Source of the DNA: Stenotrophomonas maltophilia | GTDB lineage: Bacteria; Pseudomonadota; Gammaproteobacteria; Xanthomonadales; Xanthomonadaceae | DNA length: 64,000 nucleotides | Assembly: GCF_002799245.1 (NCBI RefSeq) | Contig: NZ_NEQV01000003.1 | Coordinates: 124,001-188,000, forward strand | Direction: 5' to 3' | Shown: one piece after another, positions 56,579 to 64,000 of the stretch | How the letters are laid out: the number at the start of each line of letters is the position of its first letter | Position numbering within the stretch: the first letter of the stretch is position 1 | Program-made: the position numbers and the translations under genes | The notes under the pieces: model-generated | The model's input: the letters and a program-made list of their open reading frames with translations, nothing else | What the model was told of the DNA's origin: nothing | The model's database searches: none

Positions 56579-57738
56579 ACGTGCAGCTTCGGGTGCGCCT
56601 GCCTGCGCTCGAGCGCCTGCGCGCCGACAGCGCGGTGGACTGGGTGCAGCTGCACAGGGGCGACGTGCTGGCTCACGGCCGCGACACGCTGGCGGCGCTG
56701 GGCCTGCGCCATCCGCAGGCTGCGGTGCGTGCCTGCCTCGATCCGAACGACCTGATCCTGCTGGAGCTGCAGCTGCCTCCGCTGTCCGGGCGCCGCCTGC
56801 AGTCGGCACTGCAGGGTGAGGTAGAGGCGATGCTGCTGGATGACCTGCAGGAGGTGGCGCTGGCCCACGGTGCGCAGGCGGCGGATGGCACGGTCCCGGT
56901 GGCCTGGCTCGGCCAGCAGGCGATCGTGCAGGCGCAGCAGCTGCTGGCCTCGTGTGCGCTGCAGCTGCAGGCGCTGTATCCGACGCCACTGCTGCTGCCG
57001 TGGCAGGAAGGCCAGGCCACGCTGCAGGTCAGCGGCGAGCACCTGCTGGTGCGCAGTGGGCGCGATCGGGGCTTCGTCCAATGGTATGGCGGACGTGACG
57101 CGTGTGCGGTGATGCAGGCGCTGGCCGCGCGCCTGCAACAGGCCGGCGTGCAGGCCGTGCAATGGATCGACAGCGTGCCGCAGGCGTGGCCGGATGGCCT
57201 GCCGGCCACCGCCGTCACGCATGAACGGCAAGCCTGTGGTCCCCTGCCAGGGTGGTCATTGCCGCTGCCCGGCGCGGGCCGGCAAGCGCCACGACTGGCG
57301 ATCAGCCTCGCGTTGGCGGCGGTGCTGCTGGCCGCCCTCGGCCTGCAGCTGCAGGTCTCGCGTTGGCGGATCGAGGGTGAGGCGCTGCAGCAGGACATGG
57401 CGCGGCAGTTCAGCGCACGCTTCCCGGAGATTACCGATGTGGTGGACCCGGTGTTGCAGGCAAGGCGGGCACTCGCGGTGCCAGTGCCGGCGCCGCCGTT
57501 GCCGCCGCTGCAGCGCCAGGTTGCCAGCACGCTGCAGGCGGTTCCGGAGCTGGCCGGGCAGGTGCGCAGCCTGCATTACCAACCCGGCCAGGTGGAGATG
57601 GAGCTGGATGCCGATGCCCAGGCATTGGCCGATGATCCACAGCGGCTCGAGCGCTGGCAGCAAGCAGTGCAGGCGCACGGCCTGCAGCTGGCGCGCGAAG
57701 CCGGTGGACGCCTGCGGGTGAGCGGAGCCGGACAGTGA
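56575..57738 (+). CDS. gspL: Type II secretion inner-membrane platform protein GspL
   Basis: 387 residues. Cytosolic actin-like N-terminal domain (about 1-235: LILLELQLPPLSGRRLQSALQGEVEAMLL), one membrane helix (about 245-263, LAISLALAAVLLAALGLQLQ) and a periplasmic ferredoxin-like domain (SLHYQPGQVEMELDADAQAL). Links GspE to GspM. ATG overlaps the gspK stop by four bases. Confidence 0.9.
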   Translation: MNVQLRVRLPALERLRADSAVDWVQLHRGDVLAHGRDTLAALGLRHPQAAVRACLDPNDLILLELQLPPLSGRRLQSALQGEVEAMLLDDLQEVALAHGAQAADGTVPVAWLGQQAIVQAQQLLASCALQLQALYPTPLLLPWQEGQATLQVSGEHLLVRSGRDRGFVQWYGGRDACAVMQALAARLQQAGVQAVQWIDSVPQAWPDGLPATAVTHERQACGPLPGWSLPLPGAGRQAPRLAISLALAAVLLAALGLQLQVSRWRIEGEALQQDMARQFSARFPEITDVVDPVLQARRALAVPVPAPPLPPLQRQVASTLQAVPELAGQVRSLHYQPGQVEMELDADAQALADDPQRLERWQQAVQAHGLQLAREAGGRLRVSGAGQ

Positions 57739-58262
57739 CGACCCGTACCTTGCGACCGGGCGAGGGGCTGGCGGGCCTGCAGCAGCGCTGGCAACGCCTG
57801 CCACCACGCGACCGGCTGATGCTGTGGGTGATGGTGGTGGCGCTGTTGGCCGCGGGTCTGTGGTCGTTGTGGCTGGAGCCCCTGCTGAAACAGCGCACGC
57901 ACTGGCAGGCCGAGCTGCCGCGACTGCAGGCGCAGTCCCGCGCACTGGCACCGCTGCTGCGCGCCCGTGAGCGCCAGCAGCAGATGCAGGGCCAGCACCC
58001 GACACTGGCCGGCCTGCGTGACGGAATCAAGGCCGCCGGTCTTGCCGACGGCCTGCAAATCGAAGCCCGCGACGGGCGCTGGCACCTGCAGGTGCAGGCG
58101 CTGCCCGCCGACGCTCTATGGAACTGGCTGCTGCCGCTGCTGGCCGACCCGGCCATCGAGCTGCAGCAGCTGCAACTGACACGCACAGGGGATGCGAACA
58201 TGCCGGCGGCACGGATTTCCGGAAACATCGTGATGGTGGCCACTGCGGGTGCCCATCCATGA
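57735..58262 (+). CDS. gspM: Type II secretion platform protein GspM
   Basis: 175 residues, short cytosolic end, one helix (LMLWVMVVALLAAGLWSLWL, about 29-48) and a periplasmic domain with WHLQVQALPADALWNWLLPLL, the GspM pattern. GTG start at 57735 overlaps the gspL stop (GTGA). Stop overlaps gspD by four bases. Confidence 0.9.
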   Translation: MTTRTLRPGEGLAGLQQRWQRLPPRDRLMLWVMVVALLAAGLWSLWLEPLLKQRTHWQAELPRLQAQSRALAPLLRARERQQQMQGQHPTLAGLRDGIKAAGLADGLQIEARDGRWHLQVQALPADALWNWLLPLLADPAIELQQLQLTRTGDANMPAARISGNIVMVATAGAHP

Positions 58263-60640
58263 GGGCGATGCGCAGCCTTGCCTGCAGTACTGCATTGGCC
58301 CTGATCGTGTGCATGGCCCACGTACCCGCGCCGGTGCGGGCGCAGGACACCGGCGATGAGCCGGTGCAGTTGAACCTGGTGGACACCGATATCGGTGGCG
58401 TGCTGCGCATGGCGGCCCGCTTCACCGGGCGCCAGTTCCTGGTCGATCCGCGGGTGACCGGCAAGATGACGGTGGTTTCCGATGGCCCGGTAAGCCGCAC
58501 CCAGGCCTACCAGTTGCTGTTGGGCGCGCTGCGCATGCGTGGCTTTGCCGTGGTCGAGAACGGCGGCGTCAGCCGGGTGGTGCCTCAGGCCGACGCCAAG
58601 CTGCTCGGTGGCCGGGTGGGCAGCGGAGGTGCCGGTGGCGAGGTGGCCACGCGTACCTTCGCGCTGCGCTACGAAAATGCCGCGGCGATGGTAGCGGTGC
58701 TGCGGCCGATGATCAGCCCGGACAATCTGATCACGGCCAATCCGGGCAACAACACGCTGGTGATCACCGACTATGCCGACAACCTGGAGCGCATCGCACG
58801 GGTGATCGCCAGCGTCGATACGCCGGCCGGCATGGACACCGACGTGGTCAAGCTGCAGCAGGGCATCGCCGTTGACGTCGCGGCGATGGTCGCACCGCTG
58901 CTGGACGCGCAGGGCGCAGAACCTGGCCAGAAGGTGGTGGTGATGGCCGACCCGCGCAGCAACAGCGTACTGCTGCGTTCCAGCAGTCCCGGCCGCACCC
59001 GTCTGGCGCGGCAGCTGGTGGAGAAGCTGGACCGCGCCCAGGACGAATCCGGCAACCTGCATGTGGTCTACCTGCGCAATGCCCAGGCCAACCAGCTGGC
59101 CGGCGTGCTGCGTGGGGTGGTGGCCGGGCAGAGCGATGCACCGGCAACCGGCAGCAACGAAGGCATCACGGCGCTGCCCGGCGACGCCAGCCGCTCCACG
59201 CCGGCGCAGTCGCCGCAGCCGCAGCAGGCCAAGCCCGGTGGCAATGCGCTGGAATCGCAGCGGCTGGACCCGAACCGCCGCGACCCGATCGATGCGGGAA
59301 GCACCGGCTTCAGCCAGAACGGCATTTCGGTGCAGGCCGACGTCGCCACCAATACGCTGCTGATCTCGGCGCCGGAGCCGGTGTATCGCAACCTGCGGAG
59401 GGTGATCGACCAGCTCGACCAGCGCCGCGCTCAGGTGCTGGTCGAGAGCCTGATCGTGGAGGTCAACCAGACCGACGCGGCCGAGCTGGGCGTGCAATGG
59501 ATGCTGGGCAATGGCCGTACCTTCGGCGGTACGCACTTTGGCGGCGCCACCGGCGGCAGCGGGCTGAACACCACCGCGCGCACCACGCTGGACGTGCTGC
59601 CCAAGGATGGCCTGAAGATCGGCGTGATCGACGGCACCATCAACCTGCCCGGCGTCGGCCAGATCCTCAACATGAAGGCGCTGGCCAACGCGTTGCAGAG
59701 CAAGGGTGGTGCCAACATCCTGTCCACGCCGAACCTGATGACACTGGACAACGAGGCGGCCAGCATCATGGTCGGCCAGACCGTGCCGTTCGTCAGCGGC
59801 CGCTATGTGACCGATGGTGGCGGTGGCAGCAACAACCCGTTCCAGACCATCGTGCGCGAGGACGTGGGCCTGAAGCTGCGGGTGCGACCGCAGATCTCCG
59901 AGGGCGGCACGGTGAAGCTGGACATCTACCAGGAAGTCAGCAGCATCGACGCGCAGAGTGCCAGCAGCACGGCCGGCATCATCACCAACAAGCGCGCACT
60001 GGATACCAGCGTGCTGCTCGACGATGGCCAGATCATGGTGCTCGGCGGCCTGCTGGAAGACAGCGTCAGCCATGGCCGCGACGCGGTGCCGGGCCTGGGC
60101 AGGATCCCGGTGCTGGGCGCACTGTTCCGCAGTGACACCCGCAAGCGCGCCAAGACCAACCTGATGGTGTTCCTGCGCCCGCACGTGGTGCGCGACCCCG
60201 CCGCCGGCCAGCGCCTGACCCGCGACCGCTATGACTACATGCGCAACGCGCAGGCCGGCGCGCAGCCGGCACAGAGCTGGGCCTTGCCGGCGCTGTCGGC
60301 ACCGCAGCTGCCACCGCAGGACCTTTCCGTACTGGGCCAGGGCAATGCGCGCGATGGCCAGGGCCAGCCCTTGCAGAACACCAGCCTGGCTGCGCTGTAC
60401 CCGGCTGGGGAGGGCGATGCGCAACTGGTGCAGTTCGCGCAGGGGCTGGACCCGGCACGTGCCAGCCAGGGTGTCGCGCAGGTGCGTGCGCTGGGCCTGC
60501 AGGCCTATGCCGAAGCGACGCCTGGCGAGAGTGGGCAACGCCTGCGCGTGCGATTGCCGCGCGATCCGGCGACGCTGGACCCGGCACTGCAGCAGCTGCG
60601 CGGGCTGGGCTACACGCCGGAACTGGTGATCGGGCCGTGA
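58259..60640 (+). CDS. gspD: Type II secretion secretin with extended C-terminus
   Basis: 793 residues, signal peptide (about 1-28), N0 to N3 domains (VQLNLVDTDIGGVLRMAARFTGRQFLVDP, TFALRYENAAAMVAVLRPM, VVYLRNAQANQLAGVLRG) and the secretin domain (VLVESLIVEVNQTDAAELGVQW, VPFVSGRYV, EDVGLKLRVRPQI, MVLGGLLEDSV, RIPVLGALFRS, LMVFLRPHVV). After the usual end near residue 650 comes an extra 140 residues: a Pro/Gln-rich linker and a compact end (LVQFAQGLDPARASQGVAQV, RLRVRLPRDPATL) that resembles a SPOR-type peptidoglycan-binding repeat. ATG overlaps gspM. Confidence 0.92.
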   Translation: MRAMRSLACSTALALIVCMAHVPAPVRAQDTGDEPVQLNLVDTDIGGVLRMAARFTGRQFLVDPRVTGKMTVVSDGPVSRTQAYQLLLGALRMRGFAVVENGGVSRVVPQADAKLLGGRVGSGGAGGEVATRTFALRYENAAAMVAVLRPMISPDNLITANPGNNTLVITDYADNLERIARVIASVDTPAGMDTDVVKLQQGIAVDVAAMVAPLLDAQGAEPGQKVVVMADPRSNSVLLRSSSPGRTRLARQLVEKLDRAQDESGNLHVVYLRNAQANQLAGVLRGVVAGQSDAPATGSNEGITALPGDASRSTPAQSPQPQQAKPGGNALESQRLDPNRRDPIDAGSTGFSQNGISVQADVATNTLLISAPEPVYRNLRRVIDQLDQRRAQVLVESLIVEVNQTDAAELGVQWMLGNGRTFGGTHFGGATGGSGLNTTARTTLDVLPKDGLKIGVIDGTINLPGVGQILNMKALANALQSKGGANILSTPNLMTLDNEAASIMVGQTVPFVSGRYVTDGGGGSNNPFQTIVREDVGLKLRVRPQISEGGTVKLDIYQEVSSIDAQSASSTAGIITNKRALDTSVLLDDGQIMVLGGLLEDSVSHGRDAVPGLGRIPVLGALFRSDTRKRAKTNLMVFLRPHVVRDPAAGQRLTRDRYDYMRNAQAGAQPAQSWALPALSAPQLPPQDLSVLGQGNARDGQGQPLQNTSLAALYPAGEGDAQLVQFAQGLDPARASQGVAQVRALGLQAYAEATPGESGQRLRVRLPRDPATLDPALQQLRGLGYTPELVIGP

Positions 60641-62070
60641 GCGCCGCTGCGTCGCTGCCGTACGCCTGGGTGCGCAGCCATGGGGTGATGTTGTCCGAGG
60701 CCGGCGGCGAGCCGGTGCTGCTGGGCACCGCCGACACCGCGGCGTGGGCGGTGGCCGAACTGCGCCGACGGCATGGTCCGCTGCCGTTCCAGGCATTGGA
60801 TGCTGCGACCTGGCAGCAGCGGTTGGGTGAGCAGTACCGTGACGGCGGCGATGCCGCTGCGGTGGTCGGAGCCGCCGAAAGCGAAGTCGACCTGGACCGG
60901 CTGATGCAGGACATGCCGGAGGTCGCCGATCTGCTGGATGCACAGGACGATGCGCCGGTGATCCGCATGATCAACGCGCTGCTGGCACAGGCCGCACGCG
61001 ATGGCGCCAGCGATCTGCACATCGAGCCGTTCGAGACCCATTCGGTGGTGCGCTACCGGGTGGACGGCACGTTGCGCGACATGGTGCAGCCACGGCGCGC
61101 ACTGCACGCGGCGATGGTATCGCGCATCAAGATCATGGCCCACCTGGACATCGCCGAGAAGCGGCTGCCGCAGGACGGGCGCATCGCAATCCGCGTGGGC
61201 GGGCGGCCGCTGGATATCCGCGTCTCCACGGTGCCGACCGGGCATGGCGAGCGTGCCGTGCTGCGACTGCTGGAGAAGGATGCCGGCCGCCTGCAGCTGC
61301 AGCGGCTGGGCATGGCCGATGACACCCTGGCCACCTTCACCGGATTGATCCGGCAGCCACATGGCATCGTGCTGGTCACCGGGCCGACCGGCAGCGGCAA
61401 GACCACGTCGCTGTACGCCGCACTGGGCCAGCTCGACAGCAGCACCAGCAACATCCTCACCGTGGAAGACCCGGTGGAGTACGACTTCGCGGGCATCGGC
61501 CAGATCCAGGTCAACGCGCGCATCGGCATGAGCTTCGGCACCGCGCTGCGCGCGATCCTGCGCCAGGATCCGGACACCATCATGATCGGTGAGATCCGCG
61601 ACCTGGAAACCGCGCAGATCGCGGTGCAGTCGTCGCTGACCGGGCACGGCGTGCTGGCCTCGCTGCACACCAACGACGCGATCTCGGCAGTGACCCGCCT
61701 GGCCGACATGGGCGTGGAGCCCTTCCTGCTGGCGTCTTCGCTGCGCGGCGTGCTGGCGCAGCGGCTGGTGCGGCGGCTGTGCACGCAGTGCCGACGTGCC
61801 GAGGTGGACGGCGAGGGACGCACCGTATGGCGTGCGGTGGGCTGCGCGGCCTGCGCCAACAGCGGCTATCGGGGACGCACCGGCATCCACGAGCTGTTCG
61901 TGGTCGACGACCGCGTACGCGCACTGATCCATGAAGGGCAGGGTGAGCCTGCCCTGCGGGAGGCGGCGCGGCGGGCGGGCATGCGCAACCTGCGCGAGGA
62001 CGGCCAGCGCTGGGTCGACAGTGGCGTGACCACGCTGGAAGAAATCCTGCGCGTCACCGGCGACGCGTGA
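60637..62070 (+). CDS. gspE: Type II secretion ATPase
   Basis: 477 residues. Walker A GPTGSGKTT, Asp box LTVEDPVEYD, Walker B LRQDPDTIMIGEIRD, His box LTGHGVLASLHTND, and a zinc-type C-x2-C pair near the end (CTQCRRAEV, CAACANSGYRGR). Powers pseudopilus assembly on the cytosolic side. Start GTG 60637 overlaps the gspD stop (GTGA). Confidence 0.95.
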   Translation: MSAAASLPYAWVRSHGVMLSEAGGEPVLLGTADTAAWAVAELRRRHGPLPFQALDAATWQQRLGEQYRDGGDAAAVVGAAESEVDLDRLMQDMPEVADLLDAQDDAPVIRMINALLAQAARDGASDLHIEPFETHSVVRYRVDGTLRDMVQPRRALHAAMVSRIKIMAHLDIAEKRLPQDGRIAIRVGGRPLDIRVSTVPTGHGERAVLRLLEKDAGRLQLQRLGMADDTLATFTGLIRQPHGIVLVTGPTGSGKTTSLYAALGQLDSSTSNILTVEDPVEYDFAGIGQIQVNARIGMSFGTALRAILRQDPDTIMIGEIRDLETAQIAVQSSLTGHGVLASLHTNDAISAVTRLADMGVEPFLLASSLRGVLAQRLVRRLCTQCRRAEVDGEGRTVWRAVGCAACANSGYRGRTGIHELFVVDDRVRALIHEGQGEPALREAARRAGMRNLREDGQRWVDSGVTTLEEILRVTGDA

Positions 62071-62077
62071 GGCGACG

Positions 62078-63277
62078 ATGGCACTGTTCGACTACCAGGC
62101 CGCCAACGCGCAGGGCCGCATCGAGAAGGGCCAGTTGGATGCCGACAGTCCGCGCGGTGCCCGCCAGCTGCTGCGCGGGCGTGGGCTGACCCCCGTACAG
62201 GTCAGCGTGGCACGCAGTGCCGGCAGTGGCTGGGGCGCTCGCCGGTTGTCCGCCAGCGAGCTGGCCTGGGCCACGCGCCAGCTGGCCAGCCTGTTGGCCG
62301 CCAGCCTGCCCTTGGAAGGCGCATTGAGTGCAGTGATTGAGCAGGCCGAACGTCCGCACGTGGCGCAGGCGCTCACCGCAGTACGCGCCGACGTGCGCGC
62401 CGGCCAGCGCCTGACCGTGGCCCTGGCTGCGCGGCCGCGCGATTTTCCGCCGATCTATCGGGCGCTGGTGGGTGCCGGTGAAGACTCCGGCGACCTGGCA
62501 CGGGTCATGGAGCGCCTGGCCGACTACATCGAAGAGCGCAACGCGCTGCAGGCCAAGGTATTGACCGCCTTCATCTACCCGGCGGCGATCAGCCTGGTAT
62601 CGGTGGCGATCGTGATTTTCCTGCTCAGCTACGTGGTGCCGCAGGTGGTGACCGCGTTCGTGCAGGCACGGCAGACGTTGCCGATGCTCACGCAGGTGAT
62701 GCTGGCCGCCAGCGCCTTCGTGCGCAGCTGGGGCATGTGGATGGGGCTTGGGATCGCTGCGCTGGTGGTGGCCTGGCGGTTGGCCCTGCGCAAGCCTGAC
62801 CTGCGCCTGCGCTGGGACGCGATGCTGCTGCGGGTGCCGATGGTCGGGCGCTTCGTGCTGGGTGTGAACAGTGCGCGTTTCGCCTCGACACTGGCGATCC
62901 TGCTGGATGCCGGCGTGCCGCTGCTGCGCGCCTTGGAGGCGGCGCGGCAGACGCTGGGCAACGCGCTGCTGGCGCGCTGCGCGGATGATGTGTCCGCGCG
63001 CGTACGTGAAGGCGCGGCACTGGGATCTGCGCTGAAGGTACAGAAGGTCTATCCGCCGATCCTGGTGCACCTGGTGGCCAGCGGTGAAAAGACCGGCTCG
63101 CTGGCGCCGCTGCTGGATCGCGCCGCGCAGACGATTTCGCGCGAGATCGAGCGTCGCGCGATGGCACTGACTGCGTTGCTGGAGCCGACCATGATCCTGG
63201 TAATGGGCGGTGTGGTGCTGACGATCGTGCTGGCCGTGCTGATGCCGATCATGGAAATGAACCAGCTGGTGCAGTAG
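62078..63277 (+). CDS. gspF: Type II secretion inner-membrane protein GspF
   Basis: 399 residues, two T2SS-F domains and three membrane helices (about 170-190, 215-235, 370-395). MALFDYQAANAQGRIEKG, SLPLEGALSAVIEQAE, FPPIYRALVGAGEDSGDL, and FASTLAILLDAGVPLLRALEAA with VASGEKTGSLAPLL in the second half. Seven bases after gspE. Its TAG stop is part of a GTAG palindrome that starts one base before the stop codon. Confidence 0.94.
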   Translation: MALFDYQAANAQGRIEKGQLDADSPRGARQLLRGRGLTPVQVSVARSAGSGWGARRLSASELAWATRQLASLLAASLPLEGALSAVIEQAERPHVAQALTAVRADVRAGQRLTVALAARPRDFPPIYRALVGAGEDSGDLARVMERLADYIEERNALQAKVLTAFIYPAAISLVSVAIVIFLLSYVVPQVVTAFVQARQTLPMLTQVMLAASAFVRSWGMWMGLGIAALVVAWRLALRKPDLRLRWDAMLLRVPMVGRFVLGVNSARFASTLAILLDAGVPLLRALEAARQTLGNALLARCADDVSARVREGAALGSALKVQKVYPPILVHLVASGEKTGSLAPLLDRAAQTISREIERRAMALTALLEPTMILVMGGVVLTIVLAVLMPIMEMNQLVQ

Positions 63278-63349
63278 ATCCACGCCCTGCGTGGATGCAT
63301 CAGCCGGCGCGCGCCATGGGCGGCGCATGCACGCATGGCGTGGATCTGC
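63274..63349. repeat. SMAG-type dimer overlapping the gspF stop
   Basis: GTAGATCCACGCCCTGCGTG at the left, CACGCATGGCGTGGATCTGC at the right (CTGC where CTAC is usual). The T-A-G of the leading GTAG is the gspF stop codon. Confidence 0.85.
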
Positions 63350-63548
63350 TGGCGGCTGGATTTCTCCACACAATCCTCCACACCTTTTCCCGATCTTCCA
63401 CAGGTTTCTTAAGCGGCCTGTCATCGGCGCGGACCAGCATAGCCACGTCGCCGCAGAGTGGGCTGGGAGGCCCTCGGCGGCAGCAGGCGTGTAGTGACCG
63501 TTCCTCCCTTGGTGTTTCCCTTCGCAGTAAACCCTTCAGGAGAAGATC
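63350..63548. other. Leader region before the PstS/DING-like gene
   Basis: About 200 bases without a supported gene. CAGGAGAAG seven bases before ATG 63549 is a strong ribosome site. One CTGTCAT (63418-63424) stands alone and is not enough to call a Pho box. A promoter is presumably here, since the preceding palindrome closes the gsp operon. Confidence 0.5.
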
Positions 63549-64000
63549 ATGAACAAGTACAAGACCCTGGCCGCGCTGGTTGCCACCGCGCTGCTCGCCA
63601 CTGCTGGTGCCGCTTCGGCCCAGTCGCTCGTGCAGGGCGGCGGCGCTTCGCTGCCGGCCAAGCTGTACAAGGGTTCCTCGGACAGCATCCTGCCGGCCAC
63701 CTTCAGCTATGAAGTGACCGGTTCGGGCACTGGCAAGCAGGCCTTCCTGGAAAACAAGGCCGAGCTGTTCAATACCACCGGCACCGTGCATTTCGCCGGC
63801 AGCGACTCGGTCCTGACCGACGCTGAAATCACCGCCTACACCGCCAACTTCGCCCCGACCTACGGTCCGCTGATCCAGATCCCCTCTGTCGGCACCTCGG
63901 TGACCATCCCGTTCAACAGCGCCGGTGGCAACCTTGATCTGAGCGTCAGCCAGCTGTGCGGCGTCTTCTCGGGCAAGATCACCAACTGGAGCGACGTCGA
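63549..64000 (+). CDS. PstS/DING-like phosphate-binding protein, 3' end outside window
   Basis: 150 residues visible. Signal peptide (MNKYKTLAALVATALLATAGAASAQ), then the PstS-like phosphate-binding fold: LVQGGGASLPAKLYKG, YEVTGSGTGKQAFLENKA, HFAGSDSVLTDAEI, GPLIQIPSVGTSVTIPFN, LSVSQLCGVFSGKITNWSDV. The GSGTGK and SDSVLT segments carry the phosphate-ligand residues of the family. PstCAB genes are not seen; instead it follows a T2SS operon, as in organisms where DING or alkaline-phosphatase-type proteins are secreted. Either a periplasmic carrier or a secreted phosphate binder. Confidence 0.85.
   Translation, partial: MNKYKTLAALVATALLATAGAASAQSLVQGGGASLPAKLYKGSSDSILPATFSYEVTGSGTGKQAFLENKAELFNTTGTVHFAGSDSVLTDAEITAYTANFAPTYGPLIQIPSVGTSVTIPFNSAGGNLDLSVSQLCGVFSGKITNWSDV

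Noticed and set aside
57431..60943. Long minus-strand frame opposite gspL, gspM and gspD
   Set aside because: Spans three confidently assigned genes; composition typical of antisense in GC-rich DNA.
63407..63424. Pho box before the PstS/DING-like gene
   Set aside because: Only one CTGTCAT unit; the unit expected 11 bases away does not match.
1..64000. CRISPR arrays, tRNA or rRNA genes, integrases, complete insertion sequences
   Set aside because: None seen on either strand; the only transposase-like sequences are short helical segments in the two fusion proteins at 53915-55168.

Overview
The window looks like chromosomal DNA of a Stenotrophomonas of the S. maltophilia complex. The evidence is the high GC content, the many short palindromes that begin GTAG and end CTAC (the SMAG repeats of that genus), and a catecholate siderophore operon in the order entE, entB, a separate aryl carrier gene, entF, entA, which matches the entCEBB'FA operon known from S. 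maltophilia. This is recognition from sequence; no database search was run.

Layout. 1-6.5 kb: 3' part of the catecholate siderophore operon (entC would lie just outside). 6.5-10.5 kb: a phytase-like esterase and a TonB-dependent receptor in one operon, with a possible Pho box upstream. 10.6-14.6 kb: a four-gene module of DUF-type genes whose two central members look like a MotA/MotB-type (ZorA/ZorB-like) ion-driven stator with a very long cytoplasmic tail. 14.7-20 kb: housekeeping and small hypothetical genes (M14 peptidase, DgkA, small exported and membrane proteins) and a strongly folded inverted-repeat region at about 18.7-18.9 kb.

20-49.5 kb is a coherent molybdenum and nitrate-respiration region. 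It holds moaA, a moaC-moaB fusion, moeA, moaD, moaE, mobA and a coupled small gene. Then come narK, narGHJI, a parvulin-type isomerase and a second narK, followed by a HemN-like protein that has lost its iron-sulfur cysteines, an FNR-type regulator with the cluster cysteines, and modABC. A six-gene operon follows on the other strand: TonB-dependent receptor, DUF2478, and a BtuCDF/MolABC-type importer (binding protein, permease, ATPase) plus a methyltransferase. It diverges from modE and has a near-textbook ModE operator at its promoter, so it is probably an outer-membrane-to-cytoplasm molybdate (or tungstate, or metal-chelate) uptake route. Next to it lies an operon of a lone Aer-type PAS protein and a diflavin reductase. 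FNR boxes (TTGAT-N4-ATCAA) stand before narK, modE, the PAS gene and the HemN-like gene, tying the region to oxygen limitation.

49.6-64 kb: azlCD branched-chain amino acid exporter with a divergent Lrp-type gene; an STN/TonB-like protein, FecI-type sigma factor and FecR-type regulator; two tandem paralogues that join a Phd/YefM-like N-terminus to a segment resembling an IS5-type transposase N-terminus; a compact type II secretion operon in the order gspG-K-L-M-D-E-F with no gspC, H, I, J or N in view; and the start of a PstS/DING-like phosphate-binding protein, a plausible secretion substrate.

The most promising undescribed biology, in my view, is the ModE-controlled TonB/Mol uptake operon, the stator-like module, the cluster-less HemN-like protein beside fnr, the Aer-PAS/diflavin pair, and the Phd/transposase-like fusion pair.
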